In this document: in pieces, positions 1 to 12,200 of the stretch | Layout: the number at the start of each line of letters is the position of its first letter | Position numbering within the stretch: position 1 is the stretch's first letter | Origin: Oscarella lobularis | Taxonomy: Eukaryota > Porifera > Homoscleromorpha > Homosclerophorida > Oscarellidae | DNA: 64,000 nt | NCBI RefSeq assembly: GCF_947507565.1 | Contig: NC_089177.1 | Span: 1,550,001 to 1,614,000 of the forward strand | Direction of reading: 5' to 3' | Made by a program: the position numbers and the translations under genes | Notes under the pieces: model-generated | Databases searched by the model: none | What the model saw: the letters and a program-made list of their open reading frames with translations, nothing else | What the model was told of the DNA's origin: nothing

Positions 1-3000
1 GCCGGATGCCGCCTGAGCGGCGATGTCGACCAGTTGCGCGATCGAGAGAAGAGGACGCGGATGCATCTCGTTGGGACGAGCTTTTCGAATGTAGTCCTTC
101 AAATCGCCGTGTTTCATCAGTTCCGTGATGAGATAGAGTGGTTCGTCGTGCGTGCAGATTCCCAGAAGACGGACGATGTTCGGATGATCGAAGTCCATCA
201 TAATTTCCATTTCCTTTCGGAAATCTTCGGCCGTTTCCTGCGACGATCCTCGCTTCATCGTTTTTACGGCAACTCGCGTTTTTTCTTCGCCTTTGACGAT
301 TCCCGTGGCCCAGGCGAAATAGACTTTTCCGAATTGACCTTCGCCGAGTTCGTCTTCGATTTTGAGTCGGTCCTTGCTGAATTGGAATTCGTCGTACGTT
401 GGCCAAGTCATGAGCCAGTGAGCTCCTCCGTGGGCGTCGTACAAGCTTCGGTCCTTCATCTCCATGACTTCCAATTTTGCCTGACGACGTCTCTTTCCCA
501 TGCAGTATACAACAATCACGAGTACGATTAGTATCAGCACGGCCACAGAAACAGCTATGGCAATGATCGTTGTAATGTAAGTCCCTAAATGATGATAAAT
601 AAAAAGCGAGAAAGAAACAACGATGTGTTTACTTACCGAGAGCTGGTGTTGGTGGTGTAACGGGTGTCGGAATCGGGAATTGGCAAGAATTGCTGCTCGG
701 ACCGACGGTCATTTGGCCGCAATCAGCATGACTTTCCGCTTTCATAGTTACCGTGTATATATACCACTGGTCAAAGTCAATCGTAGACTCATCAAGCTGC
801 AAGGTATCTGATCCACCGACCGATTTCCCGACGTACTTGGTATCCCTAAAGACTTGCCCAATGCCCGTTTCGTTTCCTTTGAATAAATTGACACGATATC
901 CTTCACGTTCACCGCGCCAGTCAGAAACGTCCGTGTAATTTAATCGAATCGCTTTCACTTTGCCTTGATCTCCCAAAAGAGCTTCGCAAGTGTGAATCAC
1001 AGCGACAGACTGGGGAGCTGGAACAAACGCGACATTACATAACATACTCAATTGTTATATGAGCACATGCATACCTGCTGCGCAAGTGGAAACGTTCCGA
1101 GTTCCAAATGCACCCGCTCCTCGCCCGGAATGCGCTCGAATACGTACGATATAGCGATGGTAAGGCGTGAGACCAAAGAATTCCGTTTCACCAGTCACGT
1201 TCGAAGTATTGTATACGTGACCTTGATGAGACGATATGTCTGCTTCCACTCGAAACAGAATTCCATTAGGCTCAACTGCCCACGCGAGTTTTACCCACGT
1301 CGAATTCTTGTCGACCACGGCAATGTTTGGTTCATTAGGCACTGGAAAAAGCATTTCATACTTAAATAAATGAAATAAGTACTTATTGCGACAAACCTCC
1401 TTCACCAGTTCTGTTTCTTCCAGAAGCAAAAGGACCTTCCCCATCGACGCTACACGTTTCTGCAGCGATTTCTACGTGATACATGGTATACGGCGTTAGT
1501 TCAGTAAGCAGCGCTTCGTGATCTCCAGCGTCAAAGTCTGTTTCAGACGGTTTGCTATCGGGACTGTTTATCGGCCAGTACTGCGCGACGAAGCCGCACA
1601 AGACGCCGTTCAGGTCAGATTCCAAAGGCGAAATCCAACTCAGAAGAAGCGTCGAGCTTCCGTTTGTTTGACTAACAGTGAAATTTCGCGGCGCGGACGA
1701 CGGAGCTAATAAGCATTTTTTACAATCACAAAATGAGAAGAAACGTCGAAACTACGCTTACGAGATGGAGGCGTCTGAAAATATCGGGGATCAGAGACGT
1801 CTTCGGGCGATCCGTCCGCGTAACCGGCTACAAGCGTGGCTGAGAAAAGCGTATACGGCATCAATCCTTCCACACTTTCACTCGTCTCATTAGCATTGAT
1901 AACTCGCCTAATGAACGGAATAGATCCGTCTATTCGAACAGTGAGTGTGTAGTTCAGCGGATCCGAGTGCGGTCGTTCCCAATTTAATTTCACCGACGTT
2001 GACGTAAGATCCCAATGAGTTACGTTGCGCGGTGTTCTCTCACCGGGATCTACAAATTTCGTGAACATTAGGATCGGCTTGCTGCCGGATCCCTCTCCCA
2101 ATATAGTCTTTGCTCGAACAATGACAGAGTACTGTGCCGGATATTCGAGTCCTTCTACTTCGTGAAATCGCGCCGTTGGATTGTTGTGATGAACGATTTT
2201 GTTTGTTTTTGGCGTTCCTGTTGCGTTGTCCCACTGTGTGGTGATCTCGTACTCAGTGATAATGCCGTTGGGTTTCTTTGGCGGAGACCACGAAACGAGT
2301 AGACTCGCTCGTCGCGTCGCATCGACCCGAACGTCATCAGGTGGACCCGGCTCTAAAACCCCCCAAATCAAATCGAGAATAATAAACCTCGTTATTGGTC
2401 CCTACTTCCTTGATTGGTGCGGATGACAAGTAAGTCTGACGTAGGACCTTGGTGATCGTAGAGAATGTTGAAGGCTCGCATGGACAACTGATATTCCGTG
2501 TATCCCGTCAAATCGGCGACTCTCCATCGAAAGGTTCGACCATCTGGAAAGTCCGAACGCAGATCCACGTCTTTTGTCCATCCCGTTGCCGTTTCAGTAA
2601 TGCGATACGAATAAGAGATCCGACCGTTTGGAAATCTAGGTGGCTCCCATTCGAGAAGGACGGACGATGCACCAACGTCGGGAATTCGAAACGATCCAAG
2701 CGGACCGGGAGCTGCGTGACAGAAAAAACAATACATCCATTCTCTGTAGAATTTCTTTTTACGTACTTCCTTCGAGTGTATAGGCAAATGTGACGGCACT
2801 TGCATTTCCACCTTCGGCCTTCACTTCAATCCGATAGTAAGTGTACGGAGTCAACCGATCGAGTACGTAAGACTTCTCTGTTGTCGTCACGTTCCGCTTC
2901 TTTCCTTTGTGATCATCTGCGCTGTAGACTATTACGTAGCGCAAGATCTTGCCAAGGGACGGAGCTAGCCACGACACTGAAATGCTTTCCGGTGTACCTG

Positions 3001-6000
3001 AGTTTGCTGTCAGCCCTCGTGGAGTTCCAGGAACTAAAAAAAGAACAATCAAATAATGAAAAGAAATACAAATACAATTATTTACTGACTTAGCGTCAGA
3101 GTCATGACGTGAACGAAAGCGGTCTGTTCACCTAGTCCCTGCGACGTTCGTGCTCGCATGTAGATCGAATAGTTCGTTCCTTCCGTAAGGTTTGTTACGA
3201 TAATGTTACTTTCGTCTCTTCGAGCCGTGAAGTTGGCAACCGAGACCAATGACACCGAATCGCGCCGACGACGATTCGACGATGAAAATACAAAAATGCG
3301 ATAGTCCAAAATCTCGCCGCGAGGTTCCGACGGTGCCGTCCAGCTCAGGGAGATCGCCGTCGAGCTCACAGGATCAGCCCGTCCTAATAAAGGAGGACCA
3401 GGAACTATACAAAGAAATAAAGCCTAGCTCCATAATTCAAAAATAATATTCTTTACTGTCTTCGCTTGTTTGCACTATGAGATCGTCGCTGACAGGTCCG
3501 AGGCCCTTGTTCGTTCTACCGCTCACTTTGACGATGTAAAAAGTGTACGGTAGAAGACCGCTAAGCGTAGCCGACGTCTCTGTCCCACGCACTGTTACTG
3601 TTTTCTCTGCTTCGACGCCCTTCTGAGCGACGTACGCGACGACGTAGTCGCGAACAATACCGTTGCTACTATCTCTAGGTATCGCTTCCCAAGAAATCAT
3701 TACGCTGTTTTTTGTGGCGCGAGCAAGCGAAACGTTTGCTGGTGGCTCGTCGGGAACTATAAACAAATGTTATTAGATAAATCATCAGATAGTGTATTTG
3801 CTCTTTTTACCGTCTTCCGGAGTGATGAAATCGTAGGGGTCTGACGGTGGCCCAAAACCAATCGCCGTTGCCGCGCTAACTCGTATTCGATACTTTCGTC
3901 CAGAGTAAAGATTTCTCACTGTGGCGTTGGTCTGCGGTGCGACGGTGCCGATTTCGGCTTGTGCCAAAACCCACTGACCTAAACTGTCTTCGATTTCGAC
4001 CGCTACTTTGTAGTTCGTGATTTTGCCGTTCTGTTCAAATAGATTGGGCGGTTTCCATACGACAAGAGCTTCTTTACTAGGTAGAGACGCAACCTCAATA
4101 TTGATAGGACTCCCGTCCGGACCTATGCAAAAATCGCTGACAGTTCATACACGCAATTCCTCTCTAAATGCACCTACTGTCTTCTTGCGTCTTCGCCTCG
4201 TCAGCTGCACTCAAGCCAGAGTTATCCCCGTCAAACGCTTCAATTTGGATTCGATAATAAGTCACAGGCTTTAAATTGTCAACCTCTGCTTCACGTTGCG
4301 ATCCGTTAAAGCTCACTTCCAAACATGTGACACATTTTCCTGTTATTAAATCTTTTCGGCACGCAATCACAAGAAATCTCGTTGAAGAGCCGCCTAGAGA
4401 CCACGTAACCTTCATCGTTCTACTTGCTGGTGTCAAGCTTTTGAGTGTGGGAGATATTCCCGCTTTCTTTGGTACAGGATTTTCTTTCTCCCACGGTGTG
4501 GATGTCAATCCAGATCGGCTATTTGCCCGAATCGAAACGTAGAACCTGTTGCTATTCAAAAGCGTCTCCAATCCTTGAAGCCCAGACGTAAACGTTTTCA
4601 AAACGCACACACCGTCGGTAGCGCAATAGCAAGACTTGTCACGTTCGAGACATCGAGACTAGACAATCAAAAAGCCAAAGATCACTAAATGTATGGATGT
4701 CCACTTTTTAACGCTGCGTACCTGAATTTGCGAAGTAATTGTACCGCGTCCTTCGGTCATCGTCGAACTCTTTGTCTTTGAGATGGTCCACTCGATCGCT
4801 TCAATTCCGCTCTCTTTGTCCATTGCCTTTAGTTCGAGAGTGAACACAGATCCAGTTCGACCTTTCGAGCAAAGATCTAAATCTCTGATAGGAGTCTGTT
4901 CGCGTCTCCACACGATGACGTCGGTGATTGACGGCGGAGTAAAATCTGCGTAAACCAAAGCCGAACTGAACGCCTGGTGTCCAAAGATATCTTTCGCCGT
5001 CATGTCAACTTTGTACGTTTCGCCCGATTGAAAGGACGTCGGATGACGATAGACCCACTTATGTTGTAGGGCGGTGAAATTCTGAGATGCAATCAGCCGC
5101 TGGTAGGTAGTGTTCTTCTGATAAAGCGACAGCCCGAAAGACATCATTCCCGAGTTATTATACGTTTGGATGCCGGAGAACGACAGTGGCGGCGTGACGA
5201 CGTCGTATCCAAACTGAGGTCGTTCAATGGGAAATAGCAGTGACGGATTTTCCTTGACGTACGTGTTGTAGAAATGGTCTTTCCAGCTAACACTAAGATC
5301 CTTTTGAAGCTGATTTGTTAGCCAGTTCTTGTAATTGGCCGACGTGAACTGAAGCCTGTGACGAGTCGATAAAGCAACCGAGGAACCTGCCACTGTGTCT
5401 ACCAAGATGAGACTTCGAACGACTGAGGTATAGGAACCATGAGCGACCGTCAGTTCAATCAGATTCATCCCTGACAAAGGATGAATGAAGACAGGATAAC
5501 GAGCGGGTTGATGATCGATTCGGTGAGACTGACTAAACTGAGGCGGAGTCACGAGGAAGTTGCCTCGACGCACGAGAATGTAGACTTTCCACGTGTACGT
5601 TAATGGACAGGTGAAGAAGCACGTCCAACCGTTCCAGTACATGCTGACGTGATTCCGAATAGCGCTGTTGCCGGAGACTACTGTCGTGTTGACGTGAAGA
5701 CGAGCTGGGGGTCTCGACGGTAGAGCCACGTCGCTGCACTGTTCTGGCCACCCTTGAGGAGGATCAAGGCAGGTGAAAGGATTGTTGTCAATTGCTCCTA
5801 TAGAAATAAATACATCAGATCGTTCGCTATCTCGCATGCTTTGTACCAAGACATTCGGTTATATTGGAAAAGGGTTTTCCTGAGAGAATGCACGCGTCGC
5901 AGTTCTCTCCTTTGGCGCCGTCGCGGCACAAACACTGGCCCGTGGTCTGGTCGCAGTTTGCGCTTTTTGAACCCGAAAAATAGCATTCGCAAACTGAAAC

Positions 6001-7952
6001 AATCCAATTAAGTTAGCTGTGCGACAGTAAAGAAACGTATTACCTCTTATAGCCGTCCGCGCTCGAACAATTGGAGCAAGAGGCCCTCCTCCCGCACCTG
6101 TGAAAGCCTGCATCCACACTGAATACTCGCCGAAAGACTCCAAATTTGATAACGTGTAGTTCTACACGGCGGTATAAGTCACAACTATTAGTTTCTCAAA
6201 AGCTAGCCGTACTGTAGAACTTGGAGATGCAGTCACAGATTTGACAAAAAATGGCGCTGGGCCGCTTTCTCTTCGATAGTAAATAACGTACTTCTCCAGC
6301 ACTCCGTTGATTAGAGTACACAGCGGTTCGGTCCACGTTATTAAAAGCTCCTTTCTTCCGATGGTTCCGACAACGGAAAAATGTCGAGGGGCGCCAGTTG
6401 GCCCTATGTCATTGAATAAATTAATCATCACTGTTGATATTAGTAGAATATTCTCTTTACTGGTTTCTGCCGTCAAGACGACCGCTGAAGCGTCATCACT
6501 CTGGTATCGACTTCCTCCTGGTCCATCTTGACATATTGCGTAAACAGAAACGCCATACCACGAGTAACTAGAAAAGTCTCAATAATATGAAGATCAGAGG
6601 GGTGAGAATTAGAACCTTATCAAGTTGGTTAAAGTAAGCTCTGTTCCATTCTGCACATATTCGTCGCGAATATCATACACGTCGTCGCAATTGCACTGCT
6701 TTGCTAAGGGCGACGGGGTGTCATAATAAGAACAATAGACATTAATGCGCGTTTCAACAAATAATCCATTGACATCTTTTGGAGGCGGGTTAGACCAAAT
6801 CACTTTGAGATCAGTCCGCCCATCACTGCTGGAATTAAAACTGATATTCTGGATAGACAGAATAACCGGACTTGCAGGGCGAGCTAAATCATCTTAATCT
6901 AATTTCGATAGAATAGGAGACATTCCTTACAAACCTCCGTAAGTTCTTTCAGAAAAAATTGCAGAGAAAGGACCCGGACCATCGTTTGTATAGGCTCGAA
7001 TTTTGACGTCATAAACTACGTACTCTTCGAGGTAAGATAAAGTCAAAGAGGTAACGCTTCCGCTGACATTGACAGAATGCGGATCGGTATCGAATTCGTC
7101 TCCTACGTAGTTAATTTCATAAGCAGTGATCACCCCATTTCGATCTGCAATCGAGAGAGTTTTCCAACGAACGATAAGCTGAGCAGGTCTGCAATAGGAA
7201 CAGTTCCGTGAAACTGACAATAGACGTGGTACGTTAGGAACTACGAGAAGGTCAATCAATGAAATAACAATGGAAATGATAATTATCTAGATAATCTGAC
7301 CATCCTCTTCTGTCCGAACTCTCAGAGGAGGATCCGGTCCTTCCAGACTCAAGCCTCCTCCGGTAGACGCATCCATCGTGATCGTGTAGTAGGTGAAAGG
7401 ACGAAGACCTGTCAGCGTTGCGTTGTACGCAGCAACATCCTGGACGTCATATAGCCTTCGAAGCGACTCTCCATCTGCGAGATAATATATGTTAAAGCCG
7501 CTGAAGATACCAAAAGTATCGGAGTCGCCCGACTCGGTGAAATCGCCAGAAACCCCGATATCGCTCAATGGAAACCACTTCACCAGAATGGCAGTAGAAG
7601 ATAAGACGGTGGCGGTTAAATTATGAAGCGGAAACGCAGCTGCTAAAATAGAATTTCTCGAATTACGGTCACATACGACGAGAGAAAAGCCGCTTACGAG
7701 TCACTTGTGTTGTTGGCGCAGATGTCGTTGCTTTTCCAGAACCTGGGCCTTCTGAAGTTGGAATCGGTGTTTCTTCACTTCCAGAACCACCCGAGTTGCC
7801 TGGAGTGGAAGTTGCCGAAGCTGTCAAAAGCAGCAAGACCAGAACGACGCGAACATCCGTACGTCCTGCGAAAACAATGTTTCCTGCTGCTAGTCACGTG
7901 TATAGTTCGTTCGCAACAGAGCCGTATACTTACGAGAACTAAAAAAAATCAT
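1..7952 (-). CDS. Receptor tyrosine kinase with about 14 FN3 domains and a laminin-EGF domain (3' part missing)
   Basis: A type I membrane receptor predicted to phosphorylate tyrosines in the cytoplasm after binding an extracellular ligand. Exon 1 is only 19 nt (7952-7934) and joins in frame to 7865 across a 68-nt intron, giving a signal peptide with a Leu-rich core and then a Ser/Thr/Pro linker. FN3 domains follow at about 7583, 7230, 6880 and 6400. A laminin-type EGF module lies at 5860-6005 (pattern CEC..C...GQCLC..G..GENC..C). A roughly 390-residue beta-rich region of unknown family spans 4600-5800, then about ten more FN3 domains to 1055 and a membrane-proximal segment to 637. The membrane helix (TIIAIAVSVAVLILIVLVIV) at about 573-505 is followed by a basic stop and a kinase N-lobe. 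That N-lobe has GEGQFGKV, VAVKTMK and the alpha-C Glu in FRKEMEIM. The window ends before HRD/DFG. About 20 exons. Which receptor subfamily it belongs to is unresolved. Confidence 0.85.
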
Positions 7953-9239
7953 ACTATAGGCATTACGAACACGTAATCAGGCGTAGTTTAGAGCTTCGTG
8001 TAGCCACACCCCCTATTATTGGAAACTGCGAAGCTGTAAATATTCCCTTATACAATGCCTAGAAAGAGACCCTTTTCGGGCTTAGGGTGTACGCGAACAG
8101 CACTTCCGGAGTTGCGCGATTGATTCGATCACCTGCCTTTGAACGGCGCTCGATCCGCTAACTAACTAAAACCCTTTGTGTGCATACATGTATATCTGCA
8201 GCACCCCGGGGCAAAAAAATTTAGGTTCGAGACTGTTTCTCGTTTTCTTGCCCAAGGGTCTCTATATACGGCTCTACTTCGCCACCAGTAGGCCTTCATA
8301 TGTTCTCACCTTCGATGATAAATCCGATCTGCTTGACCATGACTTGCATGGAACGCGTCACACTGTGACAGTAGTCAAGCTCGCAAGCGGAGACTCACTA
8401 GAGATGAACACCCGACGACTTTAGTCGCGGACAAGGGCTTTCGGCAAAGATGCGCAATAGCCGAGAGCAGGAGATTGATTCCACGTACGTACGCGGCGGG
8501 GGCTGAGACATCCTAATCACGTGATCTCCGCAATCTACGCGTAATGCGCACAAACGTATCTCTTCAGGCCTGGACGAAAGATTCGCCACTTCTTCAACGG
8601 ACGGCAGAGAAGGCGCTTTCTTGGGGCAGCGGGCGTGATCAAACGCGTGACGTCGCGTGATAGGCTATCAGATACGCAGATAGACAGAAAAAAGACATCG
8701 TGGCGTCCAACCAAGGACCTCTCCTTATCTCCCTCGTCCGGCCCCCTTGTCCACCGCAGCAGCGGCAGCAGCAACGCTTTAGACATCCGGGCGAATGACG
8801 ACCCGGATTGAGAAGCCGTCCAAAAATGCTTGTTGCGATATCGCGATTGCTTCGGCGAGAAAGGCTTTTCAGCCAGACTAGAACGTTGCCGTATCCTACT
8901 CGTAGGAACGCTCGTTCCCAATTCCACTCACAACATGCCTGTCCGTAGTCTGGCAGACTCTGGCAGACTCTGGGGGCCAGACCTTGGCGTCTAGCTCCCA
9001 GACTATACAGGCCTGTGTCTTGCGGTAGTATATGGTGGCACCGTGGCACCGGGCCTTGTCATAGAATAAAAACTGAACTATGGTACACAAAAACAGTGCG
9101 CCCATATGATAGTACCAACAATATCATAGTGCAAACAAAAAATTCTACTACTTATTTGACGTCATAAGGAAGCAAACTACCAATTCAGAGCAACTATAAC
9201 CATATCGTGGACTAGATGTGTATTTACTAAAAGAAACTG
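7953..9239. other. Intergenic region between the PARP-gene stop and the receptor start
   Basis: No supportable gene. Both flanking genes are on the - strand, so this holds the receptor promoter/5'UTR and the 3' flank of the kinase-PARP gene. It is locally CpG-rich. Short tandem copies of a ctggcagact motif lie near 8950-8980. Open frames at 8535-9105 overlap one another and show no domain or splice pattern. Confidence 0.6.
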
Positions 9240-12200
9240 CTACTGGTAAGTAATAATATAAGCTGGATAAGCCATATTGTCCCGATAACAACTCACGAAT
9301 ATCGTCGGATTTTGAACGTTGTTCACCGTAGAATCAAAATTGTCTACTTGGCTTTTCTTAGGATCGACTAAAGGGGGCTGAACCATACCCTGGCTGCCCA
9401 CACAAGACAGACCCATGAGAACGTGGCAGTAGAACATCGTGAGATCGCCGCTACCATCGGGACTTGTGTACCCGTGTGATGTAGAAGAATGGTTCGCAAA
9501 GTAAACGCCAGCACCGTAAGCCTTTCCTAGATATTTCGTTATAAAAGAAACTAATAGTTTGCAGCAGTACTACAGCTCTATACCTTTCACTGTTCCCGCG
9601 TAGCTACGGTTGAATCCATTGTTGATAATTTGACCAATAGTTTGAGCATTTGTGGGCGTGCCATGGTACAATTCCCTTTCCAAGATGGTTTTTCTGGCAG
9701 CAATTTCAGTTTTGCGCTTTTCACCCAGCAGCCGCTTTTCTGCAAGGTATTTATTATACAGAGCAACGTTTTCAACCCGTTCAATTTTCTTAATTGTATG
9801 AGTGCTGCCGCCAAAAGTAGCAGCAAATGATTGAGCAACTCTAACATACTCAAGACTGCCTGGCGTAAGAGAAACTGTATTAGCAGTGTCTTCCAGTTTT
9901 GTTGTCTTCCAGTTAGAAGGTACCTCCAATTCTAATCAGAAATAAATCACATTTGTGCTTTTAAACACGCGATGTGCTGTAAGTTTACCTTTTACTTCAC
10001 TCCTTTGACTGAAAAGTTCTCTTTTCACTATCTTTCGCCTACCTTTCTTGTCAGTCTGCGTCATTGTAGAAAAGTCCACCTTTACTGCTCCCTTCGCGGT
10101 ATTCAATTCACAAACGCTATTCGAGTCTTCAATGTACGCCTCTTCCAGCTGCTTGATTTCCTTTGCTTTGTACGACTTAAATGCATCATCCTTTCCCTCA
10201 ACAAGCCAGTTTACTTGCATGGCGATTGTCGCCGTTTCGAGTTCTTCGTGCTCTTCCTTCATAACGCCTGAAAGGAAATCTTGCACTTCAATGTAGGCTT
10301 CGTGGACATCTTCTCGTAATCCGTGAAACGTAAATAGAGTTCCTTCTTTCTTTTCCTTCAATGTGAACTCTACTCTCCTTCTCTTTGTAATTCTTGTAAT
10401 CTCATCATGATCGAAGTTCTGCGGCAATTTGCCTTTGTATTCTTTATCAATACAATTATGGTCAACCGCTTTCTTCACGCGCGCCAAAGCACTGTCGCAC
10501 GAGAACTGGGAACCTCCAACTATAGCCACTGCAACAGATTCGGGGTCGCCCGCCGGCAGTTCTTTCATTTCCTTTTTCTTCTTCTTTCTTTTGATAGACG
10601 GAAGAACCTTCGGAGCGGAAGGCGTTTTTGCTGATACCAGTGACTTGAGGCCTCCAACAATTTTGCTCCACACCCCGGTGCTGGCGCTATGGCTAGGAGT
10701 GACAACAAAACGATTTTGAAGTTCCGTTTCAAAATCTTCTACTCGATGGGCATCATACACAGATATCTTTATGCGCTTTAGTGAAGGAGTAGGCGTCTTG
10801 GATGAAAACGATTTAGCGGCGTCTAAAATACCGTCAGCACATACAACATTGCTGTAGCCAAGGCCTCCGGTGCCTATAGCAGGAATAGAAATAGACGAAT
10901 ACCCGCTTTTGTTAGCCGAAGTCAGGCATTTTTCCACGAGCAAAGCAATTTTTTGAGAATTGACACTGTCGTTTTGACTAGCATCACAGTTTGGAATAGG
11001 TACAATATAAACGCGGCGACAGTTGAGATTACCGGTAACAAGTTCAGCAAAGTCAGCAGATTTCGATAGCGATTTTAATTGAGATTTCAACGTAGCATCT
11101 GCGCTAACGAGGGCATCGAAAAGAACGCCGTTTGTTACAACAGCAACGTCTACCATGTCGCTGATCACGTTTCCCTCTTCCACCTTTAGAAGACAGCCGT
11201 TTGCCAGGGTAACTTCATTCGCGAGTGTCGGTACAGGTAGACTCGACGATGTAGGACGAGCGTCCAAATCGTCGTCAGAACTGCTGTCAGAGTTTTCAGA
11301 ATCACCCGTACGTTTAAGAGAATCCGAATCACTGCCAAAAATGCTGTCAGAGCTGTTGTCTTCACTGGCGGCATGCTTCGCAATAGCTCTTTGATAAATG
11401 GGTAATTTCGCGTTGTCAAAAACAGTGACAATAATTCTCCTAATGTGAGACTTTCTACTTTTTGCAAAATACTGATCAATTCCAGAAAACAAGGCACTAG
11501 CAGCTTGATCGTCAGCCATGCCGACACCTCCTGTACCAAGAGCAGGAAAAGCTATAGATGACATCTTGAGTTTGGAGGCCGTAGTAAGACATTTCTCTAC
11601 GACATTCGCCAATTTCTACAAAAGTGAAATAATAAAAATGCTATCAAGGAATACAAACGACTCGGCTTACCGGAAACAAAGTTGGACAAACCAAATGAAG
11701 AACGTGGGAGGCAGGAAGCTGATAGCCACGAGTTACTCTTACGTCGCCAAACGTTAGTTTGCCCTCATTTTTTACCGATTTACGACATTCTTTTTGCAAA
11801 TCTGCACCCGCAGCCCGCATTATTGCTTTTGATGACTGTCCAAAATCCAAATTTAAGTCGTTATTCGACGAGTTCACGATTCCATCAACCTTAAATACAG
11901 AGAGTTTTGCAACCTAATAACGTTTCAGCGCGTCAGGGAGTGCCTATATACCTGTTCTTTCGTGATATCCCCCGACTTTAGTAGAACAGACGTGCCACCA
12001 CTCTTCCACACGTTTGATGGCCTATGATCTTTGCGTGTAGCAGAAAATTTTGAAAGGACCGGTTTGCGAAAGGAACGCTCCGGACTCTGCTTTTCCCTTC
12101 TTGATTCTGTAGACAGGACCGTCGAGTGAGATGAGGTATCAGCCAGTTCTAAATTGCCTGAGTGAGATGAGGTATCAGCCAGTTCTAAATTGCCTTCAAG

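Noticed and set aside
8535-9105. Overlapping - strand open frames of 130-136 codons between the receptor and the PARP gene
   Set aside because: Two frames overlap over the same bases, with Arg-rich, low-complexity text, no domain and no splice pattern. This fits CpG-rich non-coding DNA.
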